Source: Mangifera indica (Eukaryota > Streptophyta > Magnoliopsida > Sapindales > Anacardiaceae). Taken from it: a stretch of DNA of 64,000 nucleotides. Below are positions 33,907 through 46,000 of this stretch, one piece after another; the stretch's first letter is position 1; the number at the start of each line of letters is the position of its first letter. Both the position numbers and the translations under genes were made by a program. Under the pieces are notes generated by a model. The model was not told the origin of the DNA. It searched no databases and saw nothing but the letters and a program-made list of their open reading frames with translations. The DNA lies in NCBI RefSeq assembly GCF_011075055.1, contig NC_058138.1, forward strand, positions 19,566,928 to 19,630,927. The letters are read 5' to 3'.

Positions 33907-35859
33907 TAAATTTGTCACTCTACTGCAAATAAAATTAGAATGATGTCCTTGTCTTTTGAATGCTTCATGTTGTGTGTGAACTTAAAGCCTAAAACCCAAC
34001 AAAACAACTAAATAAAATGCCCTTTAAATTTGTACTTTGGCTAATTACACAACTAAAATACAATATCTTGCTGCCGTAAATACTGTATTAAGTTTAGGGA
34101 GACTGAAGAACAAAATCAAAGATGCAATTGTGTGAAATGTTAGTGGGCAGCCCTTTAAATACAAATTCGTACAATTGTGTCATGTCGAATGTCCAATCGA
34201 CAACTTTTTGAGGATGAAAATTTCACCATACATTTAATGGTGCGGTGAATATGAGTTGAGAAAAGGGTGGTTCGATCATGAAAATGGGTATAGCCATCTT
34301 TCATTTCAGAATTTTCTTGATTTTGATGCGAAAGCACAAAACTCCCATGATGACAATAGGATGATGGGTTTGATGAAGATTCATCGACAATAATCGAACT
34401 TTGAAAAATGGGTTTGAGATTATGACAAAATGTAGTTGAGATTATCGATAATAAACTAATGATCGGCTATTATTTCACAAATTATTTTATTAAAGAATAT
34501 ATTTACTAATTTAATTCATTGTTAAGGAAGGCTAACCCTCTTGTATTGTATGTGTGATTAGAGGAGTGTAAGTGAGAAAAAAGCACTTATCTAATATGAT
34601 TCATATGAAATTTTGGGCCTTGATGTGACAATATATGGGCTTTGGCCGAACTCTTTGTTGCGTTTCGGAAGAACATATAATATAATATATAATCTTTCAT
34701 GAACTTCAATATGCTTGTAACATGAACTGTCTTGATAACACATAAGATTCATATTATTAATGTTTAAACTAATAAAGAAGAATGCATGTACCTTTTAGAG
34801 ATTTTTCCAAATGAATCCAGTTGGATTACTCTATTTATTTATTTGTTTTTGCTAAGATGAATTAGTATTAGAAAATGAAAAAGCTGTCCTGCCCACAACA
34901 GACATTTAATCACAACCTAAACTTGCTTTGCCAGAAGGTAAGATAGCAAGGAAAAACAAAGGCAATACTTGCAAACCCGATAACCTAAGATCACAGTTTT
35001 TAAGCTCTTATCAAAGTCTCTTCAAAGATATGGTTTAAGAGGGTAGCAAAAAGAGTAAGAAGACCAAAAAGCAAAAGAAGCAAAAAATCTTGCCCAAGAA
35101 TAACAAACTATACAAATTTTTACATACAAGCCAATGAAACACATTGTCTCTAAACCATGGCTCAAAAATAATGCAAACTGAAATTCTGATGCCAAAGAAC
35201 TTTGGAGCGGTAACCTGGAAGCTCTGGAAGACTAGGCAGCAGAGGAGATTGCTGGAAATTTTGCAGCAAAAAAACAGCAGAGAGTTGCCATGCATGCACG
35301 AATGGATTACTTTATCTTTTAGTGAACCAAAACATTTTATTTCCGTCAAGGTTTTTAGTCTCTTTTACTTTAAGTACTTGGAGGGTATTGACGAGTTGAA
35401 CATGATATTTTTAATGTCTTTGTGGTCCAAGTTAATTTCGCTATTCACTCTCATTATGCTGGCTGGGGGTTATCATTTTTCTCGCAAGCCAAAAGTAAAA
35501 TGACATGATTTAATAGCTAGTCATCGAAAACCATTCCTAAAAGGTGCCCAAGTTTGACCATAAACAATTTTCAACCTATTTATATACTATTCATCTAAAA
35601 TATAAATTAAATAAAATAATAATTTCACCTTTTGTGTGGCATTTTCAACGTTACGTTTGGCTTTATAGAAATGAAAACTTGTAATGCTATATTTACAATT
35701 CAATTTCGAAAATCAAGCTATCAAGGCCGTCAACCATGATGGTTTAACATTTTTCTCCAAACCCAAACTCATGCTTAAATCTGCTGAAATCGCAAAAAGA
35801 GTGTGAAAACAAAAGAGATAGGAGAGAGTGTTATGAAAAATTTGATATTCAAAGGGCTT
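33907..35859. other. Intergenic spacer, probably with retrotransposon debris
   Basis: AT-rich sequence with no conserved frame. From about 34.85 kb towards 35.86 kb the sequence has mixed composition and may be decayed retrotransposon DNA continuing the gag relic at 35.86-36.45 kb. The frames near 35.0-35.5 kb on both strands look like chance. Confidence 0.4.
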
Positions 35860-36450
35860 GCATGTTGGTTAAGAAGATGTGTGTCGGTTAGACGAAGAAT
35901 ATTGTTGGAGCGTAATTCGCAGTCTGAGATGTATTGTTGAACAGAACTGTGTTGGCTGAAGTTAGCCAAGGCGGCCATGTGGTTGACGAAGGGAGGATCG
36001 CCCAAACGACTCGCCAATTCGTCTGTGAAGCGGTCCCAAGAGGGAGGCAGGTTGCATGAAGGGAACCATTGCCGCCAAGCCAAGCTTGGTCATCTAAAGG
36101 GAAGGAAACAATTTGGACATTGTGGTGAGGAGGTACTTGGTGGAAGGCAAAAACTTGATTAGCTTTGTGTAGCCAAGAAGAAGTATCGTTGCCGTCTAAA
36201 TGGTGAAATTCAAGGCGAAAGCGAGAAGCTATATAGCAAGGGTGTGTACAGAAGTACAGTTGGTTAGGGGGTGTTCTTTGGTGGCGTGCGAGGAAGGGAC
36301 AATGTGTGGAGGGCAGAAGGGAAAAATTGTTAAAACAAGTTCCTTTTGCCTCAAGTGAAGAAGGTCAAGGAAAGTATCAAATTGATGGACAATAGTACTT
36401 GATCTCTAATTCGAGGAAGACCAACCTTCCAGAAGGGGGAGAGTTGAGGA
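35860..36450 (-). pseudogene. Decayed LTR-retrotransposon gag fragment
   Basis: On the - strand two frames together read like a plant Ty3/gypsy capsid. The upstream piece (about 36,230-36,085) has FHHLDGNDTSSWLHKANQVF and FHQVPPHHNVQIVSFPLDDQ. After a frameshift near 36,085, the second piece has QWFPSCNLPPSWDRFTDELA and SRLGDPP, then LANFSQHSSVQQYISDCELR. This order (FDGxDPxxW, Y/FHxxP, W..F...L..RFGD, Q..SV..Y...F) is the retrotransposon gag pattern. Stops and the frameshift show it is dead. No protease, reverse transcriptase or paired LTRs were found nearby. Confidence 0.72.
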
Positions 36451-39400
36451 TTTGAACAAAAGCTATTCTTTTAATAACAATACTCTATGAAACTAGACGC
36501 TTAAATACTCTCAAACTCCACTAATATCATGTAAACCCATTGATCTATTCTGTAGGAGATATAGTCTTTCATTTAAGGAGGTCTGCATGTCTACATAATG
36601 GGGAGGATTTGGTGGCTGCACGTTCGAGGTATGCGCGGGCTGCACTCAGAGGTTGATTAGCCGACTGCATCAACATCATAGAGTTAGCTCATGGGAGAAA
36701 GAAGTATACGAGGGTCTTTAGAAAAAATAAAATATATGTTTTGATGTGACTGGAAATTTATTTTTCATATATCTAGCATAACAGATAGATCGCATCATCA
36801 AATCATTAACAGGATAAAGCAAACAATCTGGCATCTGATATATAAAATTAGTAAAAATATGTGCATTCTGCAGATTTTTGCAGGAGCAGTTTGTGTGCTG
36901 CAGCATTGTGCTAGGAAATGTGAGCTGGGGAAAGTTTTGGCTGCCTTTCAGAATTTCTATAATGTTTAGCCTCTTACTTAGCGACACAAATGCTACACTT
37001 TTGTACTGTATGGATGGTTTTTTTGAGCTTAGCTTAGTTTCTGGACATGGCTGCGCTATCACATTTACATGTAAATTCAGTTATAGTAGAAGGTTGCTTG
37101 ATTCTTCTCTTGATCCCCCTCATTATTCAAACTGTAATAAGGCTTCAAGAAGAGATAATAATTGTCTTTCTCTTCTTCTGTTGTATAGGCTTGACTTAAC
37201 TCATCTTCGTCCTTGGACCATTTTTTCCTACAGGAGGTTGTCATTAGGTGTTAATTTATCTTTGAATTGACATTTTGATTTTTATCTACCCTTTGTGGTG
37301 ATGATTGGCTGTTGAAACTCCGGTGGGGGGGTATCATGGGTGCAGTACTATCATCAGAAAAAGTAGATGCTCCGTTGTCAGAACTCTCAAGGCAAAGGTT
37401 GGGTTGTGCAGCCTTTCATTGCTCAATTAAAAGGCGGAATCTGATACTAATTAATCCTGTCATTGGGAACATCAATGACCCCTTGGCCCCTTTAGTTAGA
37501 ACAATAGCAAAGGGACGCTCCTACAGGACAGTATATCACTACTAATTTTAAAACTATCCAAAGGTTTATTGAAATTTTAACAATTTCAAAAATATTTTTA
37601 TTTTTTTTAATTTTAAAAATCTTTCAAAAATTTTGTTAACACTTATACAATTTAAAAAAAATTTATTTTTCTCCTAACCATACAGTCATACACATTAACA
37701 CTTGTATATATTTTTCATACATATCCAAATTTTTTTTAACCGACGATTATCTGTATCTGTTAGATGAGTAAATCTGAAACATAATAATTAAACTTATAAT
37801 CACTGTATCAATAAATTAAGATTTCACAAATATAACAAAAATTCGAATCTAAGTCTTTATTTTAAAACTTCAAATATTTTATCAGTTTTATTAATATTTT
37901 TGTTTTATATTCAAGACTTTTGTGTATCAGTGATGAAGACCTAGAAAATAAATGATTGAATAAGGAACATGTAAAGGTAATGTTTGTTTAATGCAAATCT
38001 GTTGTTTCATCTAGTTTAATTCAGAGTCCCAACTAAATATAAAGCAGAGCGAATTCTGATGAACATACTTTCTCACAGAATTATTATATCTACTTTATAA
38101 TGCGTTTAGATTCCACAGATCGTTGATATGCAGGGTACATGGAAAAGCTTTTCTCTTTAATTTGCCTTTTTTTGATTAAGACCTGCCAGGGAGGGCCAGG
38201 CCAGGCTGCTTTTCTTCTTTCTTGGTTCATGTCATAACAAAGTGTTTTGAAATGCATTCTTCTTTCACAAAAATGTTGCTTTCACCCTCTTCGTCTTTTC
38301 TAAACTCGATTCTTTATTAACTGTTTTCTCCTAAAGTTTTTTTAATCATTCTGGAGTTTCACAGATTATGATTGCAGATTGGGGGTTTCATCGAACTAGA
38401 GATTATGATTTATCTTTTTCTTTTAACTACTATATCAAATAAGTTGAAAGTTTGATATTAGCATGAGATCGGTGAAAAAAATAAAAACTTGTTATTTATT
38501 TACATTAAGAAGAGAGAACCTGAAAGTTGCAGATTCTTGCTGTAACATCTCTATCTGATTTTGTTTCAATGAGTGGAGGAGAAATTAATCAGATATTCAT
38601 ATATAGAAGAACATGACTAATGAAATGGACATTTCAATCCAACCCTTACATGTGAGTCATTTGTCATTTACTGCAGAGAGTCAACTGTTATCAGAATTTT
38701 CTTTAAATGCTTCAGATAATTTCACAATCACGGCAAGACAAGAGGAATCAAATTTTTTTCTTTTTAGCTCTTTTTACAGCACCAAATATTCTGTTTCCCC
38801 GATATTCCCTTTTCGTAAATTGAACATATGATAAAATCATAGTGGTTGGAAATTTGAGGCAATAATGCACTGCTTCATTGCTGTAAAGATGGAAGAATTT
38901 TGCATGGAATTTGGATCAGTTTAACTCTTTTGCTCTGAAAACTGTTTCATGTTTAAGTTTTAGATGGATCAAACAAATCATCCATTATAAAAAATTGTAC
39001 GTCTTCCTTGAGCTTTAATTGCTTGACTGGACTGGTATGATGCCATGGAAAGTACTGGAGTTAAAGGAAGATGTCATGAAGTCATAAATAACCAATTGCT
39101 AGTACTAAAAAAAAGTCTCCCAAACTAGTGAAAATAAATGCAAGCAGCTGAAATCTGTCACTAAATTCACTGATGAGTCTGAACATAACTTCCAACTGTC
39201 TATTAATATGCCTTAATTCCTAAGCCCGATTTCATCACCTACCAAGATTTCAGAACTTTCAGCAGAAGGCTCTGATAATTTAGTATTACTTCTGCTATAA
39301 TTTTCTACACTCATGCAAACACACACACACAACATCTGGATAGAAATAGTGATACATTATATCACAGGAGAAAAGTAGACCAAAATTAATTGTGGGTTGA

Positions 39401-39492
39401 GAAGAATATTGAGAGAACAGATATATTGCATAAAGGAACAGCAATACGTAGAATAGAAGAAGCCGATGGAACTTGAAGAAGAAATGGAAGTT
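36451..39492. other. Intergenic spacer
   Basis: It holds possible retrotransposon flank up to about 36.8 kb, short unconvincing frames at 36,878-37,270 and 37,312-37,545, an inverted dispersed repeat at about 37,785-37,915, and AT-rich DNA. A (CA)n tract lies near 39,319. The last 100-200 bp are probably the phytosulfokine gene's 3' UTR and flank. Confidence 0.45.
37785..37915. repeat. Dispersed AT-rich repeat, copy 2
   Basis: It aligns by eye with the reverse complement of about 4640-4770, sharing AATTCGAATCTA, GTCTTTAT and TATCAGTTTTATTAATAT. See the first copy for the possible SINE interpretation. Confidence 0.4.
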
Positions 39493-39950
39493 TTAAGGCT
39501 TAAGCTTCTGGGTGTAAATGTAGTCCAAGTGAGCCTCTGAAATTAGTCTTCTCTTCAAACATTCTTCATCTCCATTCTCACATGCCTCTATTCCCATTAG
39601 ATTCTGCATGTATCCCCAAATGAAGCAAACTGAGTTTTTTTTTTTTAAATCTTTTTCTTAGATCAAGTATTAGACAACAGTAATGAAATAGGCTAATAAA
39701 ACTAACATGCATAGCCTCACTGACCTCCATCTGTTCACTGGAAACTTCAGTGGCAATTTCCTTCACCTTCACCTCCTCCAGTCCTGCAAAAGAGAGAAAT
39801 TCTTAGTAACCAAAGATAAACAACTGAAAAAAGAAGAGCTAGCCCTTGGTTACCTCGTTTCTGCAGAATCAAACGGGCAAATGTGTTTGAGGAGAAAGTA
39901 ACAAGGATCAGGAGGATTATAAGAGCAGAAAAATAGAAGTTTTGCTTCAT
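39493..39950 (-). CDS. PSK: Phytosulfokine (PSK) precursor
   Basis: Encodes the prepro-peptide of phytosulfokine, a secreted disulfated pentapeptide hormone perceived by the LRR receptor kinase PSKR. Three coding exons (39854-39950, 39725-39783, 39493-39603) join in phase to give 88 residues. Residues 1-25 are a classic signal peptide ([20 protein letters not shown]). The middle is an acidic, variable pro-region. The C-terminal part has the family hallmark: C60, C67 and the basic pair R70-R71 in [12 protein letters not shown], then HLDYIYTQ, with the mature hormone YIYTQ at 80-84 and a short KLKP tail. The Asp before the first Tyr is the determinant for tyrosylprotein sulfotransferase, and the His-Leu-Asp context matches subtilase-processed precursors. 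The start was chosen because it gives the signal peptide. The two upstream in-frame ATG-type codons lie in the 5' leader. Confidence 0.93.
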
Positions 39951-42900
39951 AATATCAGAGAGAAATATAAAGAGAGATTCAGATAAGAGAGTGTTGGAAG
40001 TTGGGGGTGGTGGAGGAAGGAGAAAGTGGATGGCTATAAATACATGCAAAAGAAAGAAAGTAATTAATTGGTCACATGAAGGATTCCAAATCCAAGCAAG
40101 GCAATTAGAGTGTTATGTGGACCGACATTTCAAATCCATGGTTGAATGACAAGACAAATAAATTTTGATGGGAAGCTAAAGCTTCATTTACTTTCTGCAA
40201 TAGTGATGGTGGTCCTGCGCAGGTCCAAACAATTTCTTTCAAAAATCAATGCAACATTGGTTGACAGTCTCATCAGGTCAACCTTTTTGGCTTGGACATG
40301 CCATTGCCACAGCCTCACCCTCAGACAGCTGTTGTCCATCTTCACATGTTCTTATCTTACCTTTAACATAAACTCACTGACACCTATTATCATATTTAGC
40401 CTCTGGTTTAAACTTTCTGCAAAAAGCAATTTACACTTTACCTGCTCCTTGAGTGACAAAAGACTTGAAATTCTCAAATCACGATAATTTAAGCCCCATT
40501 TCTATAATTTCATCCCACATGTAAGCAATAGGGTTTGAGTGTCATATATTTGAATGAGTTGGAACTATTTTTTGATTAAATGAAGATTATGCTTCTCTTT
40601 TTTGAGATTTGAATTTATCATTAATTAGTTTCTAGACTTAAAAGTAAGGGAACTATTATAATTGTTAGGGTTGCATTCTGCTCTTCTTCTCTTGAGAGCT
40701 GAATTAGAATATTGAAAGATGATGTCTGCTAGTGACAGACAAATTTGATTGGGAAACATAATAATAATTGAACTCCATGAGAGGTCTTTGGATCATATCT
40801 GACAGTGGCATTGGAAAGAGATAATGTTGTTTTGAGTAATACTAATATTTATAAACATTTGTTCAATCCTAGACTATGATTTTGAATATAATTAAATTTT
40901 GACTGATCATATAGATATAAAATGATAGTGGGTATGCATATGTTCTTTTGCTCTGCTATATATATGAATGGGCCTAACTAGCGATGTTGCATGACTTTTT
41001 AGGTTGGATGAATTTGACATCTCAGGAAATTGCAGTGCTTAAGAAAAGGAGAGCTCAGAAATGTCATTGCATAAACCCAGAATCTCATATAAATCTCGAC
41101 AAGTCCTTTTCTGATTTGTTCATGTTCTTACTGATAGATTAATAGAATTTACAAGATTAAACTTCTGTCATACAAACGTATAACTGGCATTCATTTATAC
41201 AAAGTTTTCCATCATTTTTACTTCCTTTATCGAATTGAAACTATGAAAATCCAAATGCACCATCTGGGTTCTCGGGACAAAATGCTGTAATTTTTTTCTG
41301 AATTTATATCATGTCCCTCTAATTTGAAGTGTTGTATAAAGGAGGAATATAATTTTTTTTTGGATAACGAAGAAATTTCATTTAAATTAAGTCGTTCTTT
41401 TGAAATAAAATTGATCATATTAAATAAGTAAAATTTTAAATTCAGTAATTGATTTTATAATTAATACATTAGATAGATTACTATTGAGTTTCGAAATTAT
41501 TTGATTTGATCGGGGGAAGAGTCTCTCTTGGTTTTTTCTTTTTACAAGTTCTATTTGCTGTGATGCACGCCGAGGACCCCTCTGCCTTGGCTGTTGTGTT
41601 GGTGGGTGCTACTCTTTCAAAAAGATATTCCATCCTTCCTTGTCTTCTTCTGCAAATTTTACTCATTTTTTTTTTATATTGACATTGTACACTTTATGGA
41701 ATCAAGTTCAAGGATGGCCATATACTTTGTCCTTTGATTATATATGACCTTTAATTTAATGCTTTTAGTTGTTTCTCTGTCTCAATAGGTAGCTTATTCT
41801 TCAGAACCCACTTTGCATTTAACAGTGCAGAGATTTTATCAGCAGATCATTGTGAGATTGCATTCCTCTCACATTATAATTAAAGAGATCTAATTGTGAG
41901 TTTTTCATGAGTGTTGTGGCACTGTAAATCTGAAAAATATATAAATCACTTCTAAAAACATCAACATAAATTCAAGGTTTATTATTATTTGTAGTATTAT
42001 TATTTGCTTGTAAAATCTCTGAGCCCAAGACTGAGATACTAGTGGATCAATGCATACAGTGGAAAATTTTGAAGGGGAATATTTCATACAAACTTTATGA
42101 AACAACCTACTCTTGGGATCACCTTATTAAAAACAGAAGGTAAGCTCGCAATTAGGAGTAAGAGCATTTAATAAGATAGAAAAATAATTTGGCAATCCAA
42201 GAAAAAAAATTTGTTTTTTCAATTGTCCTTTTTGTTCTGTGTTTTTTGTGCTTTAGAGCTTCGTCAGGAGACACCATACCAATGCAGGATATACCCACGC
42301 AACTCCTAACTTCAATGCAATTCAAATTTCCATTATTTTTCATCAAAGAAGGTAAACCATTAAAATTTTAATTGCTTTTTAAGATTCTTCCCAACACTGG
42401 CCTTGCTTTTTCAAAATCTAACGTTTCTTCATAAAAAATAAAAAAGAAGCTCTTTTTCATTTCACAAGTAATCCATATATTGTGGCATTTCCATCACAAA
42501 TAATGCTCAATGTAACAAACCATCAATCAGTATCCCATATTGAACCGGCTTCAACAAAACAATGCTCGCCCATCACCCACAAGTCTGCTTCAGGAAACAT
42601 AAAACAGGATTATCAAAGCCATCTTCGCATACATGTTTCAGTCTGTATCATATTCTTAATCAATCTACTTCAAAATTTCAACTAGTAATAAAATTCCACC
42701 TGCAGAAATCAAAGGTAGCAGTTCAAATTCCAGAGTTCTTCAAGCTGTTAAGCAGATACTCTACATCTACTTGGTTTTTATTTTTTTGGGTACAACATTC
42801 ACTTGTACAATCAAAACTGAAATTGATTGCTAAATTACATATTCAATTTAATCTTCCAAAATTGACACTCTGAAGATGAATCAGGCTGCTGTTGAGAATA

Positions 42901-43092
42901 TAGGGTAAGTTGAGCAGAATCATCCGTTCCAGACACTAAAATTGTGGGATGAGAACTGCGACTGCTCCAAGCCTAGGTGTTGATCAATTGGTGACATGAA
43001 TTTTTCATGTACTTCAAAAAATGCTCGGGAAATGATAAAACAACAAAGAGTACTTAAATAAATTGTGTAAGATATCACTAGCAAAATTATTT
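39951..43092. other. Intergenic spacer between the PSK and IF-2 genes
   Basis: The first 150-300 bp are the PSK leader and promoter. The rest is AT-rich, with short frames on both strands (for example 40,146-40,487 and 42,482-42,873) that resemble no known protein. The segment at 42.87-43.09 kb is probably the IF-2 3' UTR. Confidence 0.5.
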
Positions 43093-46000
43093 TCAGCACT
43101 CGATTCGAACGGCACCACTCTCCGATGAAATGAACTTGGGTTTTCTGATAACTTGTTCCATGCACTGGATGATGTCTCCAATCTGGAAATCATTCCAATC
43201 ACGGATCACAAGTCCACACTCGTTACCCTTACTCACCGTCTCCACATCTTGCTTCTCGCGTTTGAGAGATATGCAACATCCTTCAAACACAACTTCCCCG
43301 CTTCTCAGAAGCCTCATCGTTGACAATTTGTTGACATAACCATCAATAACCCGGCAACCAGCAATTTTCACATCATCACCCTTGGCCTTGCTCCGTCCTT
43401 TAAGCTCAAAGATATTCAATACCTCCACCTCCCCAGCAATCTGGGTCTCAAAAGTCCCAGGGGCCTTGTCTACTATCAAATTTCCAATGTCCTCCAAAAG
43501 ATGATATATTACTCGGTGAATCATTATCTACATCCGATCAAATACAAACACACTAGTAAATAAATTCCTCAAAGTTTTCTAGTTTAAGCTACTAGTATCA
43601 GTAATAAGAAAGAGTTTAGACTTATTGAGTACCTTTATACCAGCTCGAGTTGCTTCCAGACTGACAGAAGCAGGGGGACTCTTCACATTGAATCCAACCA
43701 TGCATGCACCACAGGCTTGTGCTAAGTCAACATCAGACTGAGAAATAGGCCCAACTCCAACATGGACTACTTTCACAAAAACCTGGTGGTGAAATTAAAG
43801 AATAAGAAAAGGCAACAAGATCTGTAATAACTAGCAGCATCAGTTATTCCATGTAATGCCAGAGTGTATTTTGACGTTCAGTGTATTCCTGAAGGCCCAG
43901 GTTTAATGCCAACAATTTAACTCAACAGTGATCAACAATAAAAACAACAGAATTACAACTACAATTCTACAAATGAGTAAAATGGGTAAAAAGGTCGTCA
44001 TTTATAGGAAACAATATTCTGTCATACCTGGGGACTATTTAAAGTCTTCAAAGCATCACTGACTGCTTGAACAGTTCCCTGTACATCTGCTTTCACAATT
44101 ACTGGTAATTCAACACTCTTAGGTGCCTCTTCTGAAGGTTCCAAAATTTCAGTTCTCTCCTCATTAATCTTCCTGAGCCTATCTTTCTCAAATTTCCTTT
44201 TCCTCCCTGAACTAAGCATTCTAGCTCTCTCCTCAGAATCCACAACAATTATATCATCACCGGCCATTGGAAGCCCCTTAAGCCCTTCAATCTCAACTGG
44301 CATTGCTGGTCTTGCCTGCTGTGTCAACTTCCCTACCATATCCCTAATAGCCCTTATTCTGCCCCACTCACAACCCACAACCACATGCTGCCCACAAACC
44401 AAAGTCCCTGCCTTTACTATTGCAGTAGCCAATGGACCTCGTCCCTTGTCAAGTCTTGCCTCTACTACATAAGCTTGAGCAGGTCCATCAACTCGTGCTT
44501 TTAGATTCATCATTTCAGCCTGAAGAAGCAAACTCACCTCCAAATCATCCAATCCAGTTTTCTTTATGGCTGAAATTTCAACCACCTGAACCTTCCCACC
44601 TAAGTCCTCCAGCTCCAAGCCCTCTGCAGCCAGCTGAGTCTTCACCCTCTCTGGGTCAGCAGCTGGTTTATCACATTTGTTGATTGCAACTACAATTGGT
44701 ACATTAGCAGCTTTTGCATGGGCCATGGCCTCAAGAGTTTGTGGCATCACTCCATCGTCAGCAGCTACAACTAACACAACTATATCTGTGACTGCCGCAC
44801 CTCTTGCTCGCATTGCACTAAATGCAGCATGACCAGGGGTGTCAAGGAATGTGATAGATGCTCCAGAAGGCATGCCAACAACAAAAGCACCTAGATGCTG
44901 AGTTATGCCTCCAGCTTCCCTGGCTGCTACTGATGTTTGACGTAGAGCATCTAAAAGGGAAGTTTTACCATGATCAACATGACCCATGACTGTTACAACT
45001 GGAGGCCGTGGTTGAAAATCTGAACCTTCATTGGAGTGTATCCTTCTTACACTGAAGCCAACTTCCTGCAAAATTGTTCACACTAAGATTTGTCCATATA
45101 ACCTAATATTATCCTTGAACACTACTAGGTTCATATGTAAAACACACTACATAATTCTAAACACATCATTAAATAAAGCCATGTATATTGGAAGGATTCA
45201 GCTGGCAATCTTTGATGAAAGCCATTTGTAACTTTTGGTGGGAACTAAACATCAAGTATGGCTCAAGAGACTGCAACTTAATTTTTTACTCAATTTATTG
45301 AAACTATTTCTTAATCTTGGATTAACTTCAATCCAACAGTGTTGAAAGGAAAAATTAAAAGTAGTTAATTTTAATGCAGTCTCAGTAACTCTCAACACTA
45401 TTGACTGATATAAATTACTAGCTCAAAAATAGTGTCAACAAATTAAGTCAAAATAATTTTACAATATTCTACATTCAATCATCAAATGGAAAATCCTAAT
45501 GATTGTCATTCTAGTATTAATGTTACACAATTATTTACATCTAAGAGGAGAGAATACCATAGCAACCAGCTCTGCCACATCAATGCTTAGGGGGTCAAAC
45601 TCTGACTCAACTTTTTCCCCGACATTTATAAGAATATCCCGCAGAGTGGTTATTGACTCACCAGCCTTCTTTGCAAGCTCAACAATCGTCATGCTTTCAA
45701 ATATATCGACTGTTTTATCTTGCAAAAGTTTTGCAGGTTTTTTCGGTTTAGGAGGCACATATGCAGCTTCAACAGATGGTTTCCCACTTTCCCTTTTCTT
45801 GAACTTTCCTTTGTTCTCTCTCTTGAATGTCTTTAGACCAGATGACTCTTCATTTCTTCTTCTAGCCAACAGTTCTGGGCTTCCATGAAAGCACCTAAAT
45901 AAGATCATGAAGCCATTATTTAATCAAAACATAAAGATTAAAAAAAATAGAATATCATATAGCAAAGGGAGTTCCAAGGCAATAAATCATACTATAATGT

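Noticed and set aside
37312..37545. Short + strand frame as a gene
   Set aside because: Low complexity, with no splice or promoter context and no recognised family.
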